Source: Brachybacterium saurashtrense
GTDB taxonomy: Bacteria > Actinomycetota > Actinomycetes > Actinomycetales > Dermabacteraceae
Length of the DNA stretch: 64,000 bases
Assembly: GCF_003355475.1 (NCBI RefSeq)
Contig: NZ_CP031356.1
Span: 62,001 to 126,000 of the forward strand
Direction: 5' to 3'
The notes below the pieces were generated by a model that saw only the letters and a program-made list of their open reading frames with translations, ran no database searches and had not been told where the DNA came from. Every line of letters begins with the position of its first letter. Position 1 is the stretch's first letter. This document shows positions 51,349 to 60,751 of the stretch, piece after piece. Both the position numbers and the translations under genes were made by a program.

Positions 51349-52080
51349 ATGTTCCTCGAGAACCTCGGCATCGACGCCCTCGACCCGCTCCGCCTGGGCC
51401 GCTTCTGGGAGGAGGCGCTCGGCACCGCCACCCTCACCGCGACGCCGGAGCTGTACGAGACCCGCCTCGCCCTCGACGGCGAGGCCTACCTCGACCTGTG
51501 CTTCGCCCGCGTGCCCGCCCCGAACACCGCGCCCCCGCGCCTCCACCTCGACCTCCTCGGGGGAGCGGCGCAGGAGGAGGTCGCCGCGCGCCTGCGCGCC
51601 CTCGGGGCCCGCGATCTCGACATCGGCCAGGGCGAGGTGCCGTGGACGGTGCTCGGCGACGTGGAGGGCGGGGCGTTCTGCGTCATGGAGGAGCGGGAGG
51701 CGTACACGCGCACCGGTCCGATCGCGGCCCTGCCGATGGACTCCTCCGATCCGGTGCGGGACGCGGAGTTCTGGGCGTGGCTGAGCGGCTGGGTCCCTGC
51801 GCCCGGCGTCGCGCCCCGCACGCTGCGCCACCGGTCCGGGCGCGGCCCGCTGCTGGAGCTGTGCCCGGAGCCGGAGCCCAAGCGCCCCGGCGCCAAGAAC
51901 CCGATCCACCTCGACGTGCGGCTCGAGGCCGGCGAGGAGCCGGACGTGATCGCCGCCGGGATCGCCGCGCGCGGCGGCGAGGAGCTCCACCCCGACTGGG
52001 GCGAGCTGCCCTGGCGGGTGTTCCGCGACCCCTCCGGCAACGAGTTCTGCGTGCTGCCGGCCCCCGGGGCCGCCGCATGA
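51349..52080 (+). CDS. VOC-superfamily (glyoxalase/bleomycin-resistance-like) protein
   Basis: Protein of 243 residues made of two VOC modules. Each module ends with the typical strand pair: LGDVEGGAFCVME (first) and WRVFRDPSGNEFCVLPAP (second), and each has a LHLDLL / IHLDVRLE strand with a possible metal histidine. Enzymatic role unknown; many such actinobacterial proteins are annotated as glyoxalase-like. TAGGGT stands exactly six bases before the ATG, so the mRNA is probably leaderless. The stop overlaps the next start (ATGA). Confidence 0.88.
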   Translation: MFLENLGIDALDPLRLGRFWEEALGTATLTATPELYETRLALDGEAYLDLCFARVPAPNTAPPRLHLDLLGGAAQEEVAARLRALGARDLDIGQGEVPWTVLGDVEGGAFCVMEEREAYTRTGPIAALPMDSSDPVRDAEFWAWLSGWVPAPGVAPRTLRHRSGRGPLLELCPEPEPKRPGAKNPIHLDVRLEAGEEPDVIAAGIAARGGEELHPDWGELPWRVFRDPSGNEFCVLPAPGAAA

Positions 52081-52583
52081 CCCCGGGTGGCGGCCCGGGC
52101 CGCGGCACCGCGTCGTTCCTCGCCGTGCTGCTCGGGGCGGCCGGCGCCCTGCACCTCGCCCGGCCGCGGACCTTCGATGCGATCGTGCCGCGGGCGCTGC
52201 CGGGGCCTGCGCGCGCCTACACCCTCACCTCCGGCGTCGCGGAGCTCGGCGTCGCCGGGCTGCTGGCCGCGCCCCGCACCCGGGCGCTCGGCGGTCTCGC
52301 GGCGGCGGGCCTGTTCGTGGCCGTGTTCCCGGCGAACGTGCAGATGGCGTACGACTGGCGCAACGCCCCGCCGCGACGCCGCGCGATCGCGCTGGGCCGC
52401 CTGCCCCTGCAGGGAGTGCTCATCGCGCAGGCGCTGCACGTCGCGCACGGCGCACGGGACAGGACCTCGTCGACGCCGTCGCGCGAGGAGACCCTCGCGC
52501 GGATCGCCGCCCGTGCGGCGCCGCAGCTCCCCGACCCGGTCGCCGAGCTCGACCGCGCTCGTGCGGAGAGACCGGGCCGCTGA
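52077..52583 (+). CDS. DoxX-like small membrane protein
   Basis: Membrane protein of 168 residues with about four hydrophobic segments and the DoxX-like features LGAAGALHLARPRTFDAIVPRALPG and VAELGVAGLLAAPRTRALGG. A charged tail of about 40 residues follows. It is translationally coupled to the VOC gene. In related genomes the family is often annotated as DoxX or MauE-like; the role is unknown. Confidence 0.78.
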   Translation: MTPGGGPGRGTASFLAVLLGAAGALHLARPRTFDAIVPRALPGPARAYTLTSGVAELGVAGLLAAPRTRALGGLAAAGLFVAVFPANVQMAYDWRNAPPRRRAIALGRLPLQGVLIAQALHVAHGARDRTSSTPSREETLARIAARAAPQLPDPVAELDRARAERPGR

Positions 52584-52651
52584 TCGTGCGCGAGGCGTCC
52601 GCGGTCGCCGCGTCGCTGCCCACCTGACAGCTCCGCCGCGCCCGACCCCGC

Positions 52652-54172
52652 TCAGCGCTGCGACTCGAGCCGTCCCGCCACCACCGTGGCCAGCACCTCC
52701 GCGGCCTGCAGGCGCTGCCCGGCCTCCCGGGCGGCGCCCTCGTCCATCAGCCCGTCCGTGCCGCGGGGCACGTCGGCGAACAGGTGCTCCGCGTCCTCGA
52801 GCAGCACCACGTCCGCCGGGCCGCCCACCTGCAGCGCGTCGATCCCGTCGGTCGAGGCGGCGAGGGCCTCGCGCGGCTGAAGCTGCTGGCGCGGATGCCA
52901 GGCGGGGCGCTCGTCGGCGCTGCGGTGCACGGCGGCGGCCATCGCCAGCCACGGGTCCAGCGGCGCCACGGGGGCGTCGGAGCCCAGCGCCAGCTGCACC
53001 CCGGCCTCCCGCAGATCCCGCAGCCGGAACGCCTGCGTGCCGTGGCCGGGCCAGATCGTCTCGGTGGCGTCGCGGTCGTCCAGCAGGTGCGCGGGCTGCA
53101 CCGAGGCGGTGACGCCGAGCGCGGCCATCGTGTCGATGTCGTCGTCGGTGAGCATCTGCGCGTGCTCGATCCGGGCCGCGATCCCCACCTCGGCGATCGC
53201 CGCGAGCGCCACCTGCGCGGCGGCGTCGCCGATGGCGTGCACCGCGGCGTCCAGGCCCCGCGAGCGCGCCTCGGCCAGAGCCTCCCGCAGCGCCTCGGGA
53301 CCCACGCTGAGCACCCCGTGGCCGCTGTAGCCGTGCCCGTCCGTGTAGGCGTCGCGGGTGTAGGCGGAGTGGGAGCCGAGCGCGCCGTCCACGATCACCT
53401 TCAGCGGGCCCATCGTCACCAGGCCGCGCTCCTCGAGCACCGTGCCCGTGGGGCCCGGCGCCGCGGCGAGCTGCTCGGGATACACCGCGGTGCGGATCCG
53501 CATCCGCGGCGCCCGGCCCGGCCACACCTCCCACGGACGGCCCCACTCCATGTCCGTCAGCCCCACCACACCGCGCTGCAGCGCCTGTCGCTGCAGCATC
53601 GCCGCTCCGGTCGCGACGGCCTCGGCCACCCCCGGCAGCTCCGGCAGGCGCGGGGCGAGCGCGAACCACTCCTCCTCCGCCACGATCCCGTCCCGCGGGG
53701 GCAGGCCCAGGGCTCGCAGCGCTGCGGAGTTCAGCCAGGCGTGGTGCGCGTCCCCGCCGATCAGCACCGCCGGCACCGCGCCGGCGGCCTCGTCGAGGGC
53801 GGGCACCGTGGGCGGCACCGCGAAGTCCACCAGGCGGTGGCCGAAGCCGATCAGCGCCTGGCCCGGCGCGAGGGCGGACTCCCGGCGGGCGGCGAGCTCC
53901 GCGCGCACCAGCTCCAGGATCACTCCCACGCTGCCGGCCCCGGTGGTGTCCAGGCGGGCATGGGCCTGGGCGAGCTGACCGGAGTGCACGTGCTGATCCC
54001 ACAGCCCCGGGATCGCGAGCGCCCCGCCGCCGTCGAGCACCTCCTCGCCCGGCGCGGCGCGCAGTCCCGGACCGCGCTCGGCGATCATCCCGTCGCGTAG
54101 CCGCAGATCCACCGCGGTCGCGGGGGCCTCGCCCGTGGCGGCGTCGCACGGCCGCACCTGTCTGATCAGCAC
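52652..54172 (-). CDS. YtcJ-like amidohydrolase
   Basis: Metal-dependent hydrolase of 506 residues (amidohydrolase_3 group). The metal site has DQHVHSG (about residue 67), HAIGDAAAQVAL and RIEHAQML, and the terminal aspartate region LGSDAPVAPLDPW. The C-terminal beta sandwich ends in VVLLEDAEHLF. Substrates of this family include amides and N-acyl amino acids; here unknown. The GTG at 54172 lies six bases after TACTCT and is preferred to upstream ATGs at 54193 and 54205, which overlap or precede the -10 box. Confidence 0.88.
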   Translation of the reverse strand: MLIRQVRPCDAATGEAPATAVDLRLRDGMIAERGPGLRAAPGEEVLDGGGALAIPGLWDQHVHSGQLAQAHARLDTTGAGSVGVILELVRAELAARRESALAPGQALIGFGHRLVDFAVPPTVPALDEAAGAVPAVLIGGDAHHAWLNSAALRALGLPPRDGIVAEEEWFALAPRLPELPGVAEAVATGAAMLQRQALQRGVVGLTDMEWGRPWEVWPGRAPRMRIRTAVYPEQLAAAPGPTGTVLEERGLVTMGPLKVIVDGALGSHSAYTRDAYTDGHGYSGHGVLSVGPEALREALAEARSRGLDAAVHAIGDAAAQVALAAIAEVGIAARIEHAQMLTDDDIDTMAALGVTASVQPAHLLDDRDATETIWPGHGTQAFRLRDLREAGVQLALGSDAPVAPLDPWLAMAAAVHRSADERPAWHPRQQLQPREALAASTDGIDALQVGGPADVVLLEDAEHLFADVPRGTDGLMDEGAAREAGQRLQAAEVLATVVAGRLESQR

Positions 54173-54263
54173 TGATCCAGAGTAGCCTGGCATGACGGCT
54201 GTCATGGGACGGGCGTGACCGCGGGGACTGGGGCGCGCCGGGCCGGCGCGGGAGCCTGAGGGC

Positions 54264-55238
54264 ATGTCCGAGACCGCCGCCCCCGCCCCTCCGCCGACGA
54301 ACGCGCCCGCTCCCGCCCGGCCCTCCGCCCTCGATGTCCCCGCCGCGCTCCGCCTCACCGGGGTGCGCCGGCACTACGGCGCGGTGCGCGCCCTCGACGG
54401 CCTCGACCTGGAGATCCGCCGCGGCGAGGTGGTGGCGCTGCTGGGCCCCAACGGCGCCGGCAAGTCCACCGCGATGGAGATGATGGTGGGCCTGGCGCGC
54501 CCCGATGCCGGCACGGTGCGGGTGCTGGGCACCGACCCGACCACCGCCGCCCGCACCGGGCTGATCGGCGCCATGCTGCAGGGCGGCGCGCTGCTGCCGG
54601 ACCAGCGGGTGCGGGCCATGCTGCGGATGCTCCACGCCCTGCACGCCCACCCGCTGCCCCTGCCCGAGGTGGTCGCCCGGGCGGACATCGCCGAGCTCAT
54701 GCCCCGGAAGATGGGCGCCCTCTCCGGCGGCCAGGCTCAGCGGGTGCGCTTCGCGATCGCGCTGCTCGGCGACCCCCAGGTGCTGCTGCTGGACGAGCCC
54801 ACCGTGGGCATGGACGTGGGTGCCCGCCGCGCCTTCTGGGACCGGATGCGGGAGGTCGCCGCGAGCCGCCGCACCGTCGTCTTCGCCACCCACCACCTCG
54901 AGGAGGCCGAGCGCGAGGCGGCCCGCGTGATCGTGATGGACGGCGGGCGGGTGGTCGCCGACGGCACCGGGGCCGAGATCGGGGCGATCGTCGGCGGGCG
55001 CGTGCTCACCCTGCGCGGCGCGACCACCCGCGAGATCGCCGCCCTGCCGGGCGTCGCGGAGGCCGACGCCGACGAGACCGCGCCCGGCCGCGTCCGGGCC
55101 GTGTGCACCGACGCCGACGCCGCCCTGGCGGCCCTGTTCACCGGGCCGCTCGCCGGGAGGGTGCACGACCTGCTCGTCACCGCCCCCGGCCTCGAGGAGG
55201 CCTTCCTGACGATCACCGCGCACGAGGAGACACGATGA
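54264..55238 (+). CDS. ABC-2 exporter ATP-binding protein
   Basis: ATPase of 324 residues. Walker A is GPNGAGKST, the signature LSGGQAQR, and Walker B VLLLDEPTVGMD, with the H-loop histidine in FATHHLEEAE. The N-terminal 30 residues are Pro/Ala-rich and variable; a C-terminal domain (about 235-324) is typical of drug or lipid exporters of the DrrA/NodI kind. It is followed by its permease (ATGA overlap) and then by a two-component pair, the common DesKR-ABC arrangement for envelope or antibiotic stress. Confidence 0.94.
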   Translation: MSETAAPAPPPTNAPAPARPSALDVPAALRLTGVRRHYGAVRALDGLDLEIRRGEVVALLGPNGAGKSTAMEMMVGLARPDAGTVRVLGTDPTTAARTGLIGAMLQGGALLPDQRVRAMLRMLHALHAHPLPLPEVVARADIAELMPRKMGALSGGQAQRVRFAIALLGDPQVLLLDEPTVGMDVGARRAFWDRMREVAASRRTVVFATHHLEEAEREAARVIVMDGGRVVADGTGAEIGAIVGGRVLTLRGATTREIAALPGVAEADADETAPGRVRAVCTDADAALAALFTGPLAGRVHDLLVTAPGLEEAFLTITAHEETR

Positions 55239-56011
55239 GCACCGCCGCCCCTGCCACCGCCGCCGCCCCGTCGGCCGCGACCCGCACCCTGCGCTACGCG
55301 CTGCACACCACGGGCATGACCGTCACCAACGTCGTGTTCATGGTGTTCACCATTGCGCTGCCGGTGGGGATGTACCTGCTGTTCTCCATGATGTTCGGGC
55401 AGGAGGGCGCAGGCCAGGCGCGCGGCGTGATCATGGTGAACATGGCCGCCTACGGCGGGCTCGGCGCCGCCGTCACCGCCGGCACCCAGATCCAGGAGGA
55501 CCAGCGCAGCGGCTTCCTGCGCCAGCTGATCGTGGCCGGGCTGTCCCCGCGCTCCTTCCTCGCCGGCTCGGTGATGGCCGCCAGCGCCGTGATCCTCCCG
55601 GCCCTGGCGGCCGTGGGCCTGGTGGGCGTGGCCACCGGTGTCGAGGTCGGGCCGGGGTCCTTCCTGGCCACCGTCGCGGTGCTCTGGCTCGGGCTGCTGC
55701 CCACCATCCTCCTCGGCATCGTGCTGGGCATGCTGCTGAAGGGCGGCGCCGCGATGGCCGGCGGCGTGGTCACCATGATGGCGATGGCGATCTTCGGCGG
55801 GCTGTGGATGCCGCTGGAGATGTTCCCGGAGTGGATGCAGCAGATCGGCCGGGCGATGCCCACCTACTGGATCTCGCAGCTGGGCGAATGGACCCTGCAG
55901 GGCGGCGAGCTCCCCGTCATCGGGCTGCTGGTGATCGGGGCCTGGAGCCTCGCCCTCGGCGCGCTGTGCGCCCTCGGTCTCCGCCACGCCGTGGGCCTGA
56001 CCCGGCGCTGA
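55235..56011 (+). CDS. ABC-2 type exporter permease
   Basis: Membrane protein of 258 residues with six hydrophobic segments and the ABC-2 pattern: TGTQIQEDQRSGFLRQLIVAGLS-like coupling region (seen as GTQIQEDQRSGFLRQL), then GGLWMPLEMFPEWMQQIGRAMPTYW before the last segments. It forms an exporter with the preceding ATPase. The substrate may be a lipid, peptide or drug. The short gap to the kinase gene (13 bases) holds CACAAT, a -10 candidate. Confidence 0.9.
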   Translation: MSTAAPATAAAPSAATRTLRYALHTTGMTVTNVVFMVFTIALPVGMYLLFSMMFGQEGAGQARGVIMVNMAAYGGLGAAVTAGTQIQEDQRSGFLRQLIVAGLSPRSFLAGSVMAASAVILPALAAVGLVGVATGVEVGPGSFLATVAVLWLGLLPTILLGIVLGMLLKGGAAMAGGVVTMMAMAIFGGLWMPLEMFPEWMQQIGRAMPTYWISQLGEWTLQGGELPVIGLLVIGAWSLALGALCALGLRHAVGLTRR

Positions 56012-56024
56012 CACAATGTCTCCC

Positions 56025-57176
56025 ATGCAGGCGGCAGGCGAGACGGACCGGGAGACCTGGGTGCACGGCACCGAGGACGAGGACGCCGCGCGCCCCCTCA
56101 CCCCGCGCGGCATCCTGCGGGCGGCGCGGGACTCCGGCGGGCTCGCGTTCTCGATCCCGCCGGTGCTGTTCATCCTCGTCCCGATCGTGTTCGCGTGGAC
56201 CCAGTCCCCCGGCCCCGCGGCGGCGCTGGCGACGGCAATGCTGCTGCTGTACGGGGCGATGTTCGTCGCCACCTGCGGCATCGGGCTGTACCCGCTGCGG
56301 GTGCGGCTGCTCTGGCTGGCGCTGTGCACCCTCGTGCTGCTGGCCCTGCTGCCGCTGCTCGGCGTGAACGTGCTGTACATGGTGATGTTCCAGGCCATGA
56401 CCCACGTGCTGCTGCTGCCGTGGCGCTGGGCGGTGCCCTCCATGCTCGGCGTCTGCCTGCTGGTGCTGGTGCTCGCGATCGCGACGGGCGTGCCGATCGC
56501 GGCGGGCCTGGCGGTGATGGGTGCGGTGATGGCCTGGGGGATCGGGGCGGGCATCCGCCAGCAGATGCTGCAGGAGCAGCTCGAGGCCGCCCAGCGCCGC
56601 AACGCCGTGCTCGCCGTCGCCGCCGAGCGCGAGCGCATCGGCCGCGACCTCCACGACCTCGTCGGCCACTCCCTCACCTCGCTGATCATCTCCGCGCAGC
56701 TCGCCCGGCGCCTGCTGGAGACCGATCCGCCCGCCGCGCGGGACCAGCTCGAGCACATCGAGGGCACCGTGCGCCAGGCGCTCGCCGACGTGCGCGCCAC
56801 CGCCTCCGGCATGCAGACCGTGCGCGCCGCCACCGAGATCGCCTCCGCCCGCACCGTGCTGGCCACCGTGGGCATCCGCGCCGAGGTGCCCACCGCGCTG
56901 CCGCCCCTGCACGACGACCTCGCCGAGCTGTTCGGCTACGTGATCCGCGAAGGGGTCACCAACATCGTGCGCCACTCCCACGCCGGGAGCGCCGCGATCA
57001 CCGTCACCGAGGACACCGTCACCGTCGCCGACGACGGCATCGGCATCCCGCACGGCGCCGCCCGCAGCGGACTGCGCGGGCTCGAGGCCCGGGTCGCGCT
57101 CGCCGGCGGCCGGCTCGAGCTGCGCTCCGGCGAGGACGGCACCGCTCTCACGGCACGGATGGGGGAGGCGTCATGA
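56025..57176 (+). CDS. Sensor histidine kinase, DesK type
   Basis: Membrane kinase of 383 residues with about five or six transmembrane segments (residues 35-175), a linker helix, and the phospho-acceptor RIGRDLHDLVGHSLTSL (H in LHD). The HATPase domain has the N-box EGVTNIVRHSHA and the G-box GIGIPHG / SGLRGLEAR. ATG 56016 is possible, but CACAAT (56012-56017) followed by seven bases points to 56025. It likely senses membrane or drug stress and controls the exporter genes upstream. Confidence 0.92.
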   Translation: MQAAGETDRETWVHGTEDEDAARPLTPRGILRAARDSGGLAFSIPPVLFILVPIVFAWTQSPGPAAALATAMLLLYGAMFVATCGIGLYPLRVRLLWLALCTLVLLALLPLLGVNVLYMVMFQAMTHVLLLPWRWAVPSMLGVCLLVLVLAIATGVPIAAGLAVMGAVMAWGIGAGIRQQMLQEQLEAAQRRNAVLAVAAERERIGRDLHDLVGHSLTSLIISAQLARRLLETDPPAARDQLEHIEGTVRQALADVRATASGMQTVRAATEIASARTVLATVGIRAEVPTALPPLHDDLAELFGYVIREGVTNIVRHSHAGSAAITVTEDTVTVADDGIGIPHGAARSGLRGLEARVALAGGRLELRSGEDGTALTARMGEAS

Positions 57177-57808
57177 TCCGCCTGGTGGTCGCCGACGACC
57201 AGGCGATCCTGCGCTCCGGCCTGGTGGCGCTGCTGCGCCTGGAGAAGGACCTCGAGGTGGTGGGGGAGGCGGCCGACGGCGCCGGGACCCTCGCCGCCGT
57301 CGCCGCGCACCGCCCCGACGTGCTGCTGCTGGACGTGCAGATGCCCGCCGGCACCACCGCCGACGGCGCCGACGGTCCGGCCGACGGGATCGCCGCCGCC
57401 GAGGTGCTCACGGGGCAGGAGGGCGCGCCGCGGATCATCGTGCTGACCACCTTCGGCCGCGCCGGCTACCTGCGCCGCACGATGGAGGCCGGCGCCCACG
57501 GCTTCATGGTCAAGGACACCCCGGTGGAGCGGCTGGTGGATGCGATCCGCCGGGTTCACCAGGGGCTGCGGGTGGTGGATCCGGAGCTCGCCGCCCAGTC
57601 CCTCGCCGTGGGTCCCAGCCCCCTCACCGCGAAGGAGACGGAGGTGCTGCAGACCGCCGCGGCCGGGGCCGGCACCGCCGCGATCGCCCGCACCCTGTTC
57701 CTTTCCGAGGGCACGGTGCGCAACCACCTCTCCTCCGTGATCGGGAAGCTCGGGGTGACCAACCGGGCCGAGGCCGTGAGGACCGCCTCCGACAACGGCT
57801 GGATCTGA
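57173..57808 (+). CDS. LuxR/DesR-type response regulator with insert in the receiver
   Basis: Regulator of 211 residues. The receiver has DD at positions 8-9 and the phospho-acceptor D54 in LLLDVQMP. Directly after it, residues 59-70 (AGTTADGADGPA) form an insert that typical receivers (MPGMDG) lack. The C terminus is a LuxR helix-turn-helix (LTAKETEVLQTAAAGAGTAAIAR, then SEGTVRNHLSSVIGKLGV). Its ATG overlaps the kinase stop. It probably regulates the upstream ABC-2 exporter. Confidence 0.93.
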   Translation: MIRLVVADDQAILRSGLVALLRLEKDLEVVGEAADGAGTLAAVAAHRPDVLLLDVQMPAGTTADGADGPADGIAAAEVLTGQEGAPRIIVLTTFGRAGYLRRTMEAGAHGFMVKDTPVERLVDAIRRVHQGLRVVDPELAAQSLAVGPSPLTAKETEVLQTAAAGAGTAAIARTLFLSEGTVRNHLSSVIGKLGVTNRAEAVRTASDNGWI

Positions 57809-57841
57809 CCGCACCGGCCGGGATCCGCGTAGCCTGCCGTG

Positions 57842-58777
57842 GTGCACACGCTCGAATCCCTGCTCGGCGCGCTGATCGAGGTCAGCGTGCCCGCCTTCGC
57901 GATCGCGTCGATGCTCTCCATGGGGTTGCGCACCCCGCTGCGCGCCTTCCGCGACCAGATGCGGGACCGCCGCACCGTCCTCGCGGTGCTGGGCGCGAAC
58001 TTCGTGGTCGTCCCCGCGGTGGGCACCCTGCTGGTGTGGCTGCTGAACGGACTGCTGCCGCACCACACGGGCGAGGGCTTCGTCATCGCGCTGTGCGCGG
58101 CCGGCGCCCCGTTCGTGCTGCAGCTGGGCGCGATGGCCCGCATCCCCTACGGCGAGACCGCCGGTCCGATGGCGGTGCTGCTGCTGGGCTCGATCGTGTT
58201 CATGCCGCTGGTGGTGCCGTTTCTGCTGCAGGACGTGGACGTGCACGGCTGGGCGGTGGCGCAGCTGCTGCTGGGCACCATGCTCTCCCCGATGGTCGCC
58301 GGGATCGTGCTGGGCGCCGTGTTCCCGCGCCGTGCGGACCAGCTGGCGCGCACCGCCGGCAGCGTCGCCGCCGTCTCCGCGGTGCTGATGTTCCTCTCCG
58401 GCTTCGGCGCGAACAGCGCCCTGGTGCTGGACCTCCTGCTCTCCCCGGTGCTGCTGGTCGCGGCGGGCCTGGTGGCGATGGCCTTCCTCGTCGGCCGCTT
58501 CTCCGGGGACCTCGCCGGGAGCACCCTCACCGTGCCGGACGGCCCCGCGATCCTCACCAGCCAGCGCAACATCGCCGCCGCCCTGCTCGTGGCCCGCACC
58601 GGCACCGGCCCGGAGGACGACGGCTCCATCGTCCTCGCGATCCTGCTGCTGAGCGCCGTCGGCTTCGTGATGCTGGTGCCCTACGCGCTCGCCAGCGGCC
58701 TGGTGCGCCGCCGCCGGGCCGGGGAGGCCACCTCCCTGGGGGTGCTGCTGGGTGTGGTGGGCCCGAAGGCGGACTGA
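57842..58777 (+). CDS. BASS-family (bile acid:sodium symporter-like) transporter
   Basis: Membrane transporter of 311 residues with nine or ten hydrophobic segments. The family repeat pattern is seen in MGLRTPLRAFRDQMRDRRTVLAVLGANFVVVPAVG and in the second half GPAILTSQRNIAAALLVA (crossover-like region with polar residues). Substrates are organic anions in related proteins. Two GTG codons are adjacent (57839, 57842); TAGCCT (57830-57835) is exactly six bases before the second. Confidence 0.85.
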   Translation: MHTLESLLGALIEVSVPAFAIASMLSMGLRTPLRAFRDQMRDRRTVLAVLGANFVVVPAVGTLLVWLLNGLLPHHTGEGFVIALCAAGAPFVLQLGAMARIPYGETAGPMAVLLLGSIVFMPLVVPFLLQDVDVHGWAVAQLLLGTMLSPMVAGIVLGAVFPRRADQLARTAGSVAAVSAVLMFLSGFGANSALVLDLLLSPVLLVAAGLVAMAFLVGRFSGDLAGSTLTVPDGPAILTSQRNIAAALLVARTGTGPEDDGSIVLAILLLSAVGFVMLVPYALASGLVRRRRAGEATSLGVLLGVVGPKAD

Positions 58778-58833
58778 TCCGCCGAGAGGAGAACCACGTG
58801 GCCACCGGCCCGGGCGGACCCTAGGCTGGCGCG

Positions 58834-60660
58834 GTGTCCTCCCTGCTCCGCATCCTCCGCTTCACCCGTGACCTCTCCCCGCTGTACACCGCGATCATCA
58901 TCTGCTCGGTGCTCACCGCCGCCGCGGGCCTGGCGGTCCCCTTCCTGATCGGGCACGCCACCGACACCGTCGCGGCCGCCGTGGGCGGGGAGACCCCCAC
59001 CGGCACCGCCGTGCGCACGGTGGTGCTGATCGCGGCGGCGGTGCTGGCGGCGGAGCTGGCCAGCACCGTGATCTCCAACGTCGGCGGCTGGTTCGGCGAC
59101 GTGATGAGCAACCGGATGCGCACGATCCTCTCGGTGCGCTACTACGACAAGCTGCTGCACCTGCCGCAGCGCTGGTTCGACGGCGAGATCACCGGCACCA
59201 TCGTGGCGCGGCTGAACCGGTCGATCACCGAGATCACGAACTTCGTGAAGATGATGTCGAACTCCTTCGCGTCGATGCTGCTCACCACCGCCGCGGTGCT
59301 CGTGATCAGCGCCTGGTACGCGTGGCCGCTGGCGCTGCTGCTGCTGGTGGTGTTCCCCGTCTACGTGTGGCTCACCTCGCTCACCTCCGTGAAGTGGCAG
59401 CGCCTTGAGGGGGAGAAGAACCAGCAGGTGGACATCGCCTCGGGGCGCTTCGCCGAGGTGGTGGGGCAGATCCGGGTGGTGAAGTCCTTCGTGCGCGAGC
59501 GCGGCGAGCTCGCCGAGTTCTCCCGCCGCTTCGGCTCCACCGACGCCACCACCCGCGAGCAGTCCTCGCACTGGCACCGCATGGACGTGCTGCGCCGGGC
59601 CTTCCTCAACCTGGTGTTCTTCGGGATCTACACAATCATCTTCGTGCGCACCGTGCAGGGCGCCTTCTCCCTGGGCGAGATGGTGCTGCTGGTGCAGCTG
59701 ATGAGCATGGCCAAGGCGCCGGTGGAGTCGATGAGCTTCGTGATCGACACCGCGCAGCGCGCGATCGCCGGCTCCCGGGACTACTTCCGGGTGATGGAGA
59801 CGGAGGTGGATCCGCGGATCGCCGCGGTGCTGGCCGCCCGCGACGACGAGGCGGACGGCGCCGCCGCGGCGCCGGCGGTGGATCCGGTGCCCGGGGCGCC
59901 GGTGGTCGCCTTCCGCGACGTCTCCTTCGCCTACGAGGACGGCGAGGACGTGCTGCACGGCATCGACTTCACCATCGACCGCGGCGAGAAGGTGGCGCTG
60001 GTGGGGGAGTCCGGCGGCGGGAAGTCCACCATCGTGAACCTGCTGCTGGGGCTGTACGAGCCGCGCAGCGGCAGCGTCGAGGTGGTGGGCCGGCCCAGCG
60101 ACGAGCTGCCGCTGGACCAGCTGCGCGACCGCATCGGCGTGGTCTTCCAGGACGCCTCCCTGTTCTCCGGCACCATCCGGGAGAACATCGCCTACGGCCG
60201 GCCCGCGGCGAGCGAGGAGGAGGTGGCCGACGCCGCCCGTCGGGCCAACGCCGACGCCTTCGTGCGCCGCTTCCCGGACGGCTACGCGCAGGTGATCGGC
60301 GAGCGGGGGCTGAAGCTCTCCGGCGGGCAGCGCCAGCGCATCGCGGTGGCGCGGGCGATCCTCAAGGACGCCCCCGTGCTGGTGCTCGACGAGGCCACCT
60401 CCGCGTTGGACACCAAGTCGGAGATCCAGGTGCAGAAGGGCCTGGACGAGCTGATGACGGGCCGGACCTCGCTGATCATCGCGCACCGGCTCTCCACCAT
60501 CGCGGAGGTGGACAGGATCATCACCCTGCGCGACGGGCGGATCGACGAGATCGGCAGCCCGGCCGAGCTCGCGGCCTCCGGCGGCATCTACGCCCAGCTG
60601 CTGGCCCTGCAGAGCTCGGGCGACAGCCGGCGCCTGGCGAGCTTCGACATCACCGGCTGA
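58834..60660 (+). CDS. ABC exporter with fused permease and ATPase
   Basis: Half-size exporter of 608 residues. Six transmembrane helices (residues 15-310) of the MsbA/LmrA type contain the coupling-helix regions ending in QIRVVKSFVRE. The ATPase domain follows, with Walker A GESGGGKST, Q-loop VFQDASLFSGTIRENI, signature LSGGQRQR, Walker B VLVLDEATSALD and H-loop IIAHRLSTI. It works as a dimer; substrate unknown. The GTG start is six bases after TAGGCT (58822-58827), so the mRNA is probably leaderless. Confidence 0.94.
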   Translation: MSSLLRILRFTRDLSPLYTAIIICSVLTAAAGLAVPFLIGHATDTVAAAVGGETPTGTAVRTVVLIAAAVLAAELASTVISNVGGWFGDVMSNRMRTILSVRYYDKLLHLPQRWFDGEITGTIVARLNRSITEITNFVKMMSNSFASMLLTTAAVLVISAWYAWPLALLLLVVFPVYVWLTSLTSVKWQRLEGEKNQQVDIASGRFAEVVGQIRVVKSFVRERGELAEFSRRFGSTDATTREQSSHWHRMDVLRRAFLNLVFFGIYTIIFVRTVQGAFSLGEMVLLVQLMSMAKAPVESMSFVIDTAQRAIAGSRDYFRVMETEVDPRIAAVLAARDDEADGAAAAPAVDPVPGAPVVAFRDVSFAYEDGEDVLHGIDFTIDRGEKVALVGESGGGKSTIVNLLLGLYEPRSGSVEVVGRPSDELPLDQLRDRIGVVFQDASLFSGTIRENIAYGRPAASEEEVADAARRANADAFVRRFPDGYAQVIGERGLKLSGGQRQRIAVARAILKDAPVLVLDEATSALDTKSEIQVQKGLDELMTGRTSLIIAHRLSTIAEVDRIITLRDGRIDEIGSPAELAASGGIYAQLLALQSSGDSRRLASFDITG

Positions 60661-60751
60661 TCCTCGGATCCGGCCGCTGTCCAGCGGACTCCCGGCGGCG
60701 CGGGATAGCATGTCCGCGATCACACTCTCCCCGGGGGACGAAGGAGCAGAC

